From Nocardia higoensis (lineage in GTDB: Bacteria > Actinomycetota > Actinomycetes > Mycobacteriales > Mycobacteriaceae), in the NCBI RefSeq assembly GCF_015477835.1, contig NZ_JADLQN010000003.1:434001-498000 (forward strand): 64,000 nt of DNA, given 5' to 3'. Numbering within the stretch: position 1 is the stretch's first letter; every line of letters begins with the position of its first letter. This document shows, piece by piece, positions 22,671 to 31,293 of the stretch. The notes beneath the pieces were generated by a model. The model had not been told where the DNA came from. It saw only the letters and a program-made list of their open reading frames with translations, and made no database searches. Both the position numbers and the translations under genes were made by a program.

Positions 22671-24590
22671 TCAGGGTGGGCCGAGCACACCCGTGGTGAT
22701 GGTGATGGTGCCGGTTTTCGAGACCGACGAACCGGCCTGCGGCTGTTGGCTGACGATGCGGCCCACGCTGCCGGTGTCGAAGGTGCCGACCGTGGACTGG
22801 CTGATCTGCGCGGAGGTGCCGGTCCACCCCGCCTGGCGCAGGCGGTCCACCGCCTGGGAGGGGGTCAGCCCGACCAGGCTCGGCATGGTGATGTTGTCAC
22901 CGGTGGAGACCTGGACGGTCACCGTCGAGCCACGATCGGCGCTGGTGCCGCCCGCCGGGTTGGTGCCGACCACCTCGCCCTTCGGCCGCGCCGAATCGAC
23001 CTCCTCGATGCTGATCTTGAAGCCGGCGCTGTCGACCAGGTTGGGTTCGGCCACACTGATGTCCTGGCCGACCACGCTGGGTACCCGGACCTTCTCCGGT
23101 CCCTTGCCGACCCACACCACGATCGCCTGATCGATGTCGACCCGCGAGCCTGCCGCGGGCTCGGTCCCGATCACCGAGTCGATGTCCTGGACGCTGGACT
23201 CCTTGCGCACCACGTTCGGGTCCATCCGCAGACCGACGGCGTTGAGCTCTTGCTGCGCCTGCTCCACCGTCAAGCCGTCCAGGCGGGGGACCTGCACCTG
23301 CGCTGGTCCGGAGGACACCTGCACGGTCACGGTGCTGCCCTCGTCGATGCGGGAACCGCCCAGCGGCTGGGTCGCGATGACATTGCCCGCGGCGACCTTG
23401 CTGTCGGGTTTCTGCTGGATCGCCACCGAGAAACCGAGCCGTTGCAGGGTGTCCTGCGCCTGCTGCGACGTCTTGTTCGACAGGTCGGGCACAGCCACCT
23501 GGTCGGGCTTGCTGCCCGGACCCAGGAACACCCAGAACAGCGCGAACGCGACAGCCAGCACCGCCGCGGCGCCGAAGGCCAGGTAGGCGGTCCGCCGTCC
23601 ACCGGCCGGGTCGGCGGCTTCCTGTTCGGCGGTGGCGGGGGCACCGTTCTCCTCGCTCGGATGGTGCCGGTAGCCGCGCGGTGCGGGGGCTTCGTCGTCG
23701 AGGAAGCTGGTGCGGTCCTCGTCGGTCATCACCATCGGCGCGCTCGGCCTCTGCCCGCCCAGCACCCGGATCAGATCCGCGCGCATCTCCGCGGCGGTCT
23801 GGTATCGGTTGGCCGGGTTCTTGCTCATCGCCTTGAGCACGATCGAATCGAGTTCGCGCGGCACCCCGTGGTGTACGTGCGAGGGCAGCCGCGGATCCTC
23901 CTTGACGTGCTGGTAGGCGACCGCGACCGGTGAGTCGCCGCTGAACGGCGGTTCACCGGTGAGGATCTCGAAGAGCACGCAACCGACCGAGTACACATCC
24001 GAGCGCGCGTCCACGGTCTCACCGCGGGCCTGCTCGGGGGACAGGTACTGGGCGGTGCCGATGACGGCGGCGGTCTGGGTCATCGGGTTGGCGGCGTCGG
24101 CGATCGCGCGGGCGATGCCGAAGTCCATCACCTTCACCGCGCCGGACCGGTTGATCATGATGTTGGCCGGCTTCATGTCGCGATGCACGATGCCGTGTTT
24201 GTGGCTGAAGTCCAGCGCGGCGCAGACGTCGGCGACGACCTCCATGGCGCGTCTGGGTGCGAGCGGGCCCTTGCCGCGCACGATGTCGCGCAGGGTGTCG
24301 CCCTCGACGTACTCCATCACGATGTAGGGCAGCGGGCCGCCGTCGATCTCGGCTTCGCCGGTGTCGTAGACAGCGACGATGGCGGGGTGGTTCAGCGCGG
24401 CGGCATTCTGCGCCTCGCGCTTGAAACGCAGGTAGAACGTGGGGTCGCGGGCCAGATCCGCGCGTAGCACCTTGATCGCCACATCACGGCTCAGCCGCAG
24501 ATCCCTGGCCTTGTGTACCTCCGACATCCCGCCGAATCCGATGATCTCGCCCAGTTCATAGCGCGACGAGAGATTCTTCGGGGTCGTCAT
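22671..24590 (-). CDS. pknB: Serine/threonine protein kinase PknB with PASTA domains
   Basis: 639-residue membrane kinase that senses peptidoglycan fragments and controls cell-wall growth. Kinase domain residues 11-275: glycine loop GFGGMSEV, Lys40, HRDMKPAN (Asp138), DFG (Asp156), activation-loop Thr171 and Thr173. The membrane helix is at 334-356, followed by four extracellular PASTA repeats (from VAVPDLSNK to the end). It is last in the fhaA-to-pknB operon, and its ATG overlaps the pknA stop (ATGA). Residue numbering of key sites matches mycobacterial PknB. Confidence 0.97.
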   Translation of the reverse strand: MTTPKNLSSRYELGEIIGFGGMSEVHKARDLRLSRDVAIKVLRADLARDPTFYLRFKREAQNAAALNHPAIVAVYDTGEAEIDGGPLPYIVMEYVEGDTLRDIVRGKGPLAPRRAMEVVADVCAALDFSHKHGIVHRDMKPANIMINRSGAVKVMDFGIARAIADAANPMTQTAAVIGTAQYLSPEQARGETVDARSDVYSVGCVLFEILTGEPPFSGDSPVAVAYQHVKEDPRLPSHVHHGVPRELDSIVLKAMSKNPANRYQTAAEMRADLIRVLGGQRPSAPMVMTDEDRTSFLDDEAPAPRGYRHHPSEENGAPATAEQEAADPAGGRRTAYLAFGAAAVLAVAFALFWVFLGPGSKPDQVAVPDLSNKTSQQAQDTLQRLGFSVAIQQKPDSKVAAGNVIATQPLGGSRIDEGSTVTVQVSSGPAQVQVPRLDGLTVEQAQQELNAVGLRMDPNVVRKESSVQDIDSVIGTEPAAGSRVDIDQAIVVWVGKGPEKVRVPSVVGQDISVAEPNLVDSAGFKISIEEVDSARPKGEVVGTNPAGGTSADRGSTVTVQVSTGDNITMPSLVGLTPSQAVDRLRQAGWTGTSAQISQSTVGTFDTGSVGRIVSQQPQAGSSVSKTGTITITTGVLGPP

Positions 24591-26149
24591 TGTTGTCCTT
24601 GCTCAGGTGTGGTGGGCGCGCTGGGAGTGGCCGTCGGACCTCCGGCACCGGAATCGGAATTCTCCGGGAATGGTAGGTCGAAAGTCGGGAACAAGGTGCG
24701 AGTGGTGGTCGTGCGCCGGGTCGTCGTCCGGGTCGGCTCCTGGGTCGTCGTCGGCGTCTCGGTCGTCGGCGCCACCGTGGTCGTGGTGGGCTCGACGGTT
24801 GTGGTGGTCGGCTGGGGGATGGTCGTGACCGGCTCCGGATCGCTGGTCCGCGGTGGCTCGGGTGGTACGAACCGCGTGGTGGTCGGTTCGGCGATGGTTG
24901 TGGTGGGCTGCGGCGGCGCGACCGTCGTGGTAGCAGGCGGGCTCTTCGGATCCGGGTTGGTGTCGCCGCCGAAGAGCAGCCACAGCACCGCGCCCGCCAG
25001 CACGAGCGCGGCCACGCTGAGCCCGGCCATCATCTTCTGCGTGCTCGTCCATGCCCGGCCGCCGCCCTGCGGGGGTGGACCGTAGTGGCTCGGTGCGGCG
25101 TTCGGCCCGGTGCCGTTGTACCTGCCCCCGTTGTGATCGCTCATCATGGTGGCGGGCGCGTCGGCCTCACCCGCGCCTACGGCGGCCGCCGCCGGCCGGC
25201 TGTAGCGCACTGTCGGCCCGTCGGCCTGACCGGTGGGAATCGCGACCGTCGGCCCGGGCGGCAACAGTTGGGTGGCGTCCTCCACCGGCCCCGTGGCGCC
25301 CCTGGGCGGCGGCGGACGATGTCCGGCGCGCACCGCGGCCACCGCGTCGGCGAACTCGCCGCCGCTGGCGTAGCGCTGCTGCGGGTCCTTGCCGAGAGTG
25401 ATCTCGATGAGCTCGCGCACATTCGGCGGCACATCGGGCGGCAGCGGCGGCGGGGTCTCGCGCACATGCTTCATCGCCACGGTGATGGCGCCGTCGCCGG
25501 TGAACGGACGCTTGCCCGCCAGCGCCTCGTAGCCGACCACACCGAGGGAGTACACGTCGCTGGCCGAGGTGGCGTCCTCGCCCACGGCCTGCTCAGGCGC
25601 GATGTACTGCGCGGTGCCCATCACCATGCCGGTCTTGGTGACCGGGCTGGCGTCGACCGCCTTGGCGATGCCGAAATCGGTGATCTTCACCTGACCGGTC
25701 GGCGTCACCAAGATGTTGCCCGGCTTGACGTCGCGGTGCACGACACCAGCGGCGTGCGCGGCCTCGAGCGCCCGGCCGGTCTGCTCGAGCATGTCCAGGC
25801 CCTGATTGACCGAGAGCTTGCCGAGCCTGCTGAGCACCGCGTTGAGCGGCTCGCCCTGCACCAGTTCCATCACCAGGTAGGAGGTCTCGCCCGCGCTCGG
25901 ATCGTAGGTCTCGCCGTAGTCGTAGATCCCGGCGATACCGGAATGGTTCAGCTGGGCCGTGGTCTGGGCCTCGGTCCGGAACCGCTGCCGGAAGGTGGGG
26001 TCGGCGGAGAACTCGGCCTTGAGGACCTTGACCGCCACCCGGCGGTTCAACCTCGTATCCAGCGCTTCCCAGACCTGGCCCATGCCACCGGTGGCGATCA
26101 GGCGTTGCAGTCGGTAGCGGTCGGCGATCAGCGCACCGTTGTTCAGCAT
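24587..26149 (-). CDS. pknA: Serine/threonine protein kinase PknA, long Thr/Pro tail
   Basis: 520 residues. Kinase domain residues 12-270 with GGMGQV, Lys41, HRD (138-140), DFG (158-160) and activation-loop Thr171/Thr173. Membrane helix 373-394. The extracellular part, residues 395-520, is almost wholly Thr, Pro and charged residues (TTTTVEPTTTTVAPTTE and similar), much longer than the short external part of the 431-residue mycobacterial PknA. It may span the wall or be O-mannosylated. The frame is open upstream to 26860, but MLNNGALIADRYRL at 26149 is the family start. 35 bases separate it from pbpA. Confidence 0.95.
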   Translation of the reverse strand: MLNNGALIADRYRLQRLIATGGMGQVWEALDTRLNRRVAVKVLKAEFSADPTFRQRFRTEAQTTAQLNHSGIAGIYDYGETYDPSAGETSYLVMELVQGEPLNAVLSRLGKLSVNQGLDMLEQTGRALEAAHAAGVVHRDVKPGNILVTPTGQVKITDFGIAKAVDASPVTKTGMVMGTAQYIAPEQAVGEDATSASDVYSLGVVGYEALAGKRPFTGDGAITVAMKHVRETPPPLPPDVPPNVRELIEITLGKDPQQRYASGGEFADAVAAVRAGHRPPPPRGATGPVEDATQLLPPGPTVAIPTGQADGPTVRYSRPAAAAVGAGEADAPATMMSDHNGGRYNGTGPNAAPSHYGPPPQGGGRAWTSTQKMMAGLSVAALVLAGAVLWLLFGGDTNPDPKSPPATTTVAPPQPTTTIAEPTTTRFVPPEPPRTSDPEPVTTIPQPTTTTVEPTTTTVAPTTETPTTTQEPTRTTTRRTTTTRTLFPTFDLPFPENSDSGAGGPTATPSAPTTPEQGQQ

Positions 26150-26184
26150 CGGGGCCCCCGAACCTCTCCTCGCACGTTCAATTC

Positions 26185-27651
26185 CTAGCCCCCTTGCAGA
26201 CCGGCGTCGAGCACGGCCCTGGCGATGGGCGCCGCCACCGAGCCGCCGGTCGCCGCGAGCGACCGATCGCCGCCGTCCTCGACGATGACCGCGATGGCGA
26301 TCTTCGGGTTCTGCGCCGGTGCGAAAGCGATGTACCAGGCGTGCGGCGGGGTGTTTCGCGGATCGGAACCGTGCTCGGCGGTGCCGGTCTTGGACGCGAT
26401 GGTGTAGCCGGACCGCCCGCCGCCGGTCGTGTTCTTCTCCGACTCGATCATCATGGCGGTCACCTGGGAGGCCACGCCCGCGCTGACCGCCTGCCCGACC
26501 GAGACCGGCTTGGTCTGCGACAGTTCGCTCAGATCGGGGCCCTGCCTGGAGTCCACCAGGTACGGCTGCATGCGGACCCCGCCGTTGGCGATGGTGGCCG
26601 CGATGACCGCGTTGTCGAGCGGGGTGAGTGCCACGTCGCGCTGCCCGATGCTGCTCTGCCCGAGGGCCGCGTCGTCGGGGATGCTGCCCAGCGTGCTCTC
26701 GTACCAATCCAGCGGGATACCGGGGTGCTCGCCGATGCCGAACGCCGCCGCGGTGTCCTCGAGCGCGGACGCGCCGACATCGATGCCCAGCTCCACGAAA
26801 GCGGTGTTGCACGACAGTCGCAACGCGTTGGCCAGCGTGGTGGTCGGCTCGCCGCCGCACGGATTGCCGTTGTAGTTCTCCAGCGAGGTGGACGTGCCGG
26901 GCAGCGTGATCGAGGGCGCGGCGGTGAGCCGGGTATCGGGGGTGGCGACGCCGTTGGCCAGCGCGGCCGCGGTGACCACGACCTTGAAGGTGGAACCGGG
27001 CGGATAGGTCTGCGACAGGGCGCGATTGAGCATCGGCTTGTCCGGATCGGACTGGAGCTCCTCGAGCGCCGCGGTGGTCTGCGCCGCGTCGTGCCCGGCC
27101 ACCACGTTCGGGTCGTAGCTGGGGGTGGAGACCATGGTCAGGATCTTGCCGGTGCTCGGTTCGATGGCCACCACCGAGCCGGTGTAGCCCTTCGCCGTGA
27201 GCTGCTCGTAGGCGACTCGCTGCATGACGGGATCGAGGGTGGTCAGCACATTGCCGCCGCGCGGATCGCGACCGGAGACCAGGTCGATGAGCCTGCGCCC
27301 GAACAGCTGGCTGTCGGAGCCGTTGAGCAGCGGATCCTCGGTGCGCTCGAGCCCGCCGCTGCCGTTCTGCATCGTGTAGTACCCGGTGACCGGGGCGAAG
27401 GCCTGCGGATCGGTCGGATAGACGCGCAAGTACTTGTAGCGGTCGTCGGTCTCGATCGAGGAGGCCAGCACCGTCCCGCCCGCGGCGATCTGCCCACGCT
27501 GGCGGGAGTACTCGTCGAGCAGCACCCGGGAGTTACGCGGGTCGTCGCGGTAGTCGTCGGCCTTGATGACCTGCACGTAGGTGGCGTTCATCAGCAAAGC
27601 GACGACCATCACCATCACCGCGACCGCTACCCGTCGTAGTGGTGTGTTCAT
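26185..27651 (-). CDS. pbpA: Penicillin-binding protein PbpA (class B transpeptidase)
   Basis: 488-residue peptidoglycan transpeptidase anchored by one N-terminal helix (residues 7-27). Catalytic motifs: PPGSTFKVV (SxxK), LSCNTAF (SxN) and IASKTGTAEHG (KTG). A non-catalytic dimerisation-type domain precedes them. It pairs with the RodA glycosyltransferase encoded just upstream, whose stop overlaps this ATG (ATGA). Likely target of beta-lactams and of PknA/PknB regulation as in mycobacteria. Confidence 0.96.
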   Translation of the reverse strand: MNTPLRRVAVAVMVMVVALLMNATYVQVIKADDYRDDPRNSRVLLDEYSRQRGQIAAGGTVLASSIETDDRYKYLRVYPTDPQAFAPVTGYYTMQNGSGGLERTEDPLLNGSDSQLFGRRLIDLVSGRDPRGGNVLTTLDPVMQRVAYEQLTAKGYTGSVVAIEPSTGKILTMVSTPSYDPNVVAGHDAAQTTAALEELQSDPDKPMLNRALSQTYPPGSTFKVVVTAAALANGVATPDTRLTAAPSITLPGTSTSLENYNGNPCGGEPTTTLANALRLSCNTAFVELGIDVGASALEDTAAAFGIGEHPGIPLDWYESTLGSIPDDAALGQSSIGQRDVALTPLDNAVIAATIANGGVRMQPYLVDSRQGPDLSELSQTKPVSVGQAVSAGVASQVTAMMIESEKNTTGGGRSGYTIASKTGTAEHGSDPRNTPPHAWYIAFAPAQNPKIAIAVIVEDGGDRSLAATGGSVAAPIARAVLDAGLQGG

Positions 27652-29123
27652 TCCGGTTGCCTCGTCTCCGGACGGCGGAGCATCTCGGTCTGCGCCTCGG
27701 CGATCGGCGGGGCCGGTTCGCGTTTGCGCACCGGAGCCGGGGCGCGGGCCGCGTCGGACACCTTGATCAGCAGCGCGAGCAGCGCGTAGTTCGACAGCAG
27801 CGAGGAGCCGCCGTAGGACATGAACGGCGTGGTCAGGCCGGTCAGCGGAATCAGCTTGGTGACACCGCCGACTACCACGAAGATCTGGATGGCCAAGGTG
27901 AAGGCCAGGCCTGCGGCGAGCAGCTTGCCGAAGCTGTCGCGCACCGCGAGCGCGGTGCGCAGTCCGCGCACGATCAGCACCAGGAACAGGATCAGCACGG
28001 CGGTCAGGCCGATCAGTCCCATTTCCTCGCCGATGGTGGTGACGATGAAGTCGGTCTTGGAGAAGGGCACCTGGTTCGGGCGTCCGCTGCCCAGCCCGGT
28101 GCCCGCCAGCCCGCCGGTGGCCAGTCCGAACAGTGACTGGGAGATCTGGTAACCGGTGTTGCTGTAGTCGGCGAACGGATCCAGCCAGGTGTCGACGCGG
28201 ACCTTCACATGCCCGAAGACTTGGTAGGCGAAGACGAAACCGGCCAGCAGCAAGCTGAATCCGATGATCAGCCAGCCCACCCGCTCGGTGGCGATGTACA
28301 TCATCACCAGCACGGTGCTGAAGATCAGCAGCGAGGTGCCCAGGTCCTTCTCCAGCACCAGCACCCCGATACAGATCAGCCAGACCGCCAGGATCGGGCC
28401 GAGGTCGCGGGCACGGGGGAAATCCATGCCCAGCCAGTGCTTGCCCGCCACGGTGAACAGATCACGCTTGGAGACCAGCACCGAGGCGAAGAAAATGATG
28501 AGCAGCAGCTTGGCGAACTCGCCGGGCTGCACGCTGAAGCCGGGCAGCCTGATCCAGATCTTGGCGCCGTTGATCTCGGACATGCTCGCGGGCAGCAGCG
28601 CCGGGATCATCAGCGCGACAAGGCCGATCAGGCCCAGGGTGTAGCTGTAGCGGGCCAGCGTGCGGTAGTCGCGCAACACCACGAGGACCGCGACGAACAC
28701 CACCATGCCCAGCGCCGTCCACAGGATCTGCTGGTTGGCGTCGGGAGAGGGGATCGCCACCGAGTTGAACACCGCGTCCTGCGCGGCGCCCAGGTCCAGG
28801 CGATGGATCAGCACCAGCCCGAGACCGTTGAGTACGGCCACGATCGGCAGCAGCAGCGGGTCGGCGAAGGGCGCGAACCGGCGCACCGCCACGTGCGCGA
28901 CCGCGTACAGAGCCAGGAAGGCCGCGCCGTACTTGGCGATGTCCCAGGTGATCGACTGTTCCTGGCTGGCTTCGACCAAGAACAGCGCGGCGGTCACCAG
29001 GACAGCCGCGAATCCGAGCAGCAGCAATTCGACATTGCGCCGGGTCGACGGCGGCGGTGCCGGCGCGAAACCACCCGGCGGACTCGGAAAGGCCCCGGCG
29101 GACGGCGGTGCCGGTGCGGACAT
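27648..29123 (-). CDS. rodA: SEDS peptidoglycan glycosyltransferase RodA / FtsW family
   Basis: 491 residues with a Pro-rich cytoplasmic N-terminus (1-28) and about ten to twelve membrane helices. The SEDS signature includes NGAKIWIRLPGFSVQPGEFAK, the catalytic-Asp segment RVDTWLDPFAD, TGYQISQSLFGLATGGLAGTGLG (given as two adjacent parts) and the C-terminal LTTPFMSYGGSSLLSNY. It polymerises lipid II for cell elongation with PbpA. ATG 29123 overlaps the pstP stop by one base (TGATG). The longer open frame upstream is a shadow of pstP. Confidence 0.96.
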   Translation of the reverse strand: MSAPAPPSAGAFPSPPGGFAPAPPPSTRRNVELLLLGFAAVLVTAALFLVEASQEQSITWDIAKYGAAFLALYAVAHVAVRRFAPFADPLLLPIVAVLNGLGLVLIHRLDLGAAQDAVFNSVAIPSPDANQQILWTALGMVVFVAVLVVLRDYRTLARYSYTLGLIGLVALMIPALLPASMSEINGAKIWIRLPGFSVQPGEFAKLLLIIFFASVLVSKRDLFTVAGKHWLGMDFPRARDLGPILAVWLICIGVLVLEKDLGTSLLIFSTVLVMMYIATERVGWLIIGFSLLLAGFVFAYQVFGHVKVRVDTWLDPFADYSNTGYQISQSLFGLATGGLAGTGLGSGRPNQVPFSKTDFIVTTIGEEMGLIGLTAVLILFLVLIVRGLRTALAVRDSFGKLLAAGLAFTLAIQIFVVVGGVTKLIPLTGLTTPFMSYGGSSLLSNYALLALLIKVSDAARAPAPVRKREPAPPIAEAQTEMLRRPETRQPE

Positions 29124-30670
29124 CAGTCCGTCACCCGGCAGTTCTCCCCCGCGGTCTGGGGGCTCGGCGCCGGAGTCGCCGCAGGCGTGGGAACGCCGGT
29201 CTCGGGCGCGGGCTGAGCGGTAGGAGCGGGGGCGGGCTCGGATGCGGGCGGTGCGGGTGTGGGTGCGGGCTCGGCGGGCGCGGGTGCCGGTGCGCCGGGC
29301 ACCGGTTGGCCGCCGGGTGCCGGCTCGCCGGTGGGCGCACCGGGCTGCCCGGGCGCCGGGGGTGCGGGGGCAGGCGTGGCGGGTGCGGGCGTGGCGGGCT
29401 CCGTGCGGCACGGCGGCAGCAGTTCGTGCTCGGCGAGCACGCTGATCTGCTCCTGCGCCTTGTCCAGCGAACCGGGGGGCAGGCCGGCCTCGACCTTGTC
29501 CCGGCCCGTCTGGACGAGATCGTCGACGCGCAGCTTGCGGCACTCGGCGGGCAGCGGCTCACCGGGGGCGAGCGTGGTCAGCTCGCCGTCGGGGTTCACG
29601 CAGCCCACGGTGTGGACCTCGTGCAGCGAGTATCCGAAGATCGAGCCGGGCAGACCGCGCAGGATCACCACCTGGCCGTCGTCCGCGCCGACGTAGTAGT
29701 TGTTGCGGATCATCTTGTAGCCCACCAGCAGACCGGCGACGACCGCGACGATCAGGCCGATCGCCAGCAACACCCAGCGCAGCTTGTGCGATTTCGCGGG
29801 CGGCGGCGGTTCGGCCGGGGTGGCGGCGCGACGCGGCGGAGTGGCGCGCGGCGGGCGCATGGCGGCGGCCCGGCCCGCGGCGGTGTTCGGCGGCGGGGTG
29901 TCGTCGTCCTGGCCCGAGGCGGCGCCCGCGACGATCGGATGACTCTGTCCGTAGTCCAGATCGATGACATCGGCGACCACGACGGTGACGTTGTCCGGTC
30001 CGCCGCTGCGCAGCGCTAGTTCGATGAGCCGGTCGGCGCACTCGTCGGTGGTGCCCTCGCGCATGGTGTTGGCGATGGTCTCGTCACTCACCACGTCCGA
30101 CAGCCCGTCCGAGCACAGCAGGTAGCGGTCACCGGCGCGGGCTTCGCGCATGATGAGCGTGGGCTCGATCTCGTTGCCGGTGAGCGCGCGCATGATCAGC
30201 GACCGTTGCGGATGGGTGTGCGCCTGCTCGGCGGTGATCCGGCCCTCGTCGACCAGCGACTGCACGAAGGTGTCGTCCCTGGTGATCTGGTTCAGTTCGC
30301 CGCCGCGCAGCAGATACGCGCGGGAGTCGCCGATGTGGGCGAGGCCGAGTTTCTTGCCCGCGAACAGAACGGCGGTGAGCGTGGTGCCCATGCCGTCGAG
30401 TTCGGGTTCTTCCTCGACCTGATCGGCGATGGCGGCATTGCCCTCGCGCACCGCGCGATCGAGCTTGCCGAGCAGATCGTCGCCGGGTTCGTCGTCGTCG
30501 AGGTGGGCGAGCGCGGCGATCATCAGCTGCGAGGCGACCTCGCCCGCCGCGTGTCCGCCCATGCCGTCGGCGAGAGCGAGCAGCCGCGCGCCGGCGTAGA
30601 CGGAATCCTCGTTGTTGCCTCGGACGAGACCGCGGTCGCTGCGCGCTGCGTAGCGGAGAACAAGTGTCAC
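29123..30670 (-). CDS. pstP: Serine/threonine phosphatase PstP (PP2C)
   Basis: 515-residue membrane phosphatase that dephosphorylates PknA, PknB and their substrates. PP2C metal motifs: SDRGLVRGNNEDS (residues 11-23), ADGMGGHAAGE (34-44), HIGDSRAYL, CSDGLSDVV and GGPDNVTVVV. A membrane helix follows near 300-322, then a small extracellular domain with four Cys and a Pro/Ala-rich tail. The GTG start at 30670 overlaps the fhaB stop (GTGA). Confidence 0.96.
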   Translation of the reverse strand: MTLVLRYAARSDRGLVRGNNEDSVYAGARLLALADGMGGHAAGEVASQLMIAALAHLDDDEPGDDLLGKLDRAVREGNAAIADQVEEEPELDGMGTTLTAVLFAGKKLGLAHIGDSRAYLLRGGELNQITRDDTFVQSLVDEGRITAEQAHTHPQRSLIMRALTGNEIEPTLIMREARAGDRYLLCSDGLSDVVSDETIANTMREGTTDECADRLIELALRSGGPDNVTVVVADVIDLDYGQSHPIVAGAASGQDDDTPPPNTAAGRAAAMRPPRATPPRRAATPAEPPPPAKSHKLRWVLLAIGLIVAVVAGLLVGYKMIRNNYYVGADDGQVVILRGLPGSIFGYSLHEVHTVGCVNPDGELTTLAPGEPLPAECRKLRVDDLVQTGRDKVEAGLPPGSLDKAQEQISVLAEHELLPPCRTEPATPAPATPAPAPPAPGQPGAPTGEPAPGGQPVPGAPAPAPAEPAPTPAPPASEPAPAPTAQPAPETGVPTPAATPAPSPQTAGENCRVTD

Positions 30671-31134
30671 GGTCGGAGCTCGATCACTGTCTTACCGACC
30701 CGGACCGGAGTACCGAGCGGAACGCGGACGGCGGTGGTGACTTTCGCGCGATCCAGATAGGTGCCGTTGGTCGAGCCGAGATCCTCGACGTACCAGTCGT
30801 CACCCCGCGGCGAGAGTCGTGCGTGCCTGGTGGAGGCGTAGTCATCGGTGAGTACCAGCGTCGAGTCGTCCGCACGTCCGATCAGCACCGGCTGGGTGCT
30901 GAGCGTGATGCGGGTGCCGGCGAGTGAACCTTGAGTCACCACAAGATATTTGGCGCCCTTCTGGCCTCGACGCAGGGATGGCAGCACCGCGGAACCGCGC
31001 GCGGCCCTGGGCTGGATCCGAATGCCGGATGCCGCGTAGATGTCGCTGCGCAGAGTCCGCAGCACCGCCCAGACGAACAGCCACAGCAACAGCAGGAACC
31101 CCGCGCGGGTCAGTTGCAGGATCAATCCCTGCAC
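30667..31134 (-). CDS. fhaB: FHA-domain protein FhaB (FipA)
   Basis: 155 residues: one N-terminal membrane helix (LTRAGFLLLLWLFVWAVL, residues 7-24) and a C-terminal FHA domain with GRADDSTLVL, YASTRHARLS and DLGSTNGTYLD, the phospho-Thr binding loops. Starting at GTG 31134 gives VQGLILQLTRAGF, matching the family N-terminus, and a strong AGGAGG lies 10 bases upstream. In mycobacteria FhaB binds phosphorylated division proteins such as FtsZ/FtsQ. Second gene of the operon. Confidence 0.95.
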   Translation of the reverse strand: MQGLILQLTRAGFLLLLWLFVWAVLRTLRSDIYAASGIRIQPRAARGSAVLPSLRRGQKGAKYLVVTQGSLAGTRITLSTQPVLIGRADDSTLVLTDDYASTRHARLSPRGDDWYVEDLGSTNGTYLDRAKVTTAVRVPLGTPVRVGKTVIELRP

Positions 31135-31293
31135 GGCGTTCCACCTCCTGCTTCGACCTTGGGTATTCCGGTGCCATCGGTGCGGATCGGCCGACCCCCA
31201 CACAACTGCTTGCCGCGAGGCTCCGTGCGGAGCCGCGCGTAGGCAGCATCATAGGGCTGTCGGCCGATTTTCGATGACCGCGAGCTTACGGGA

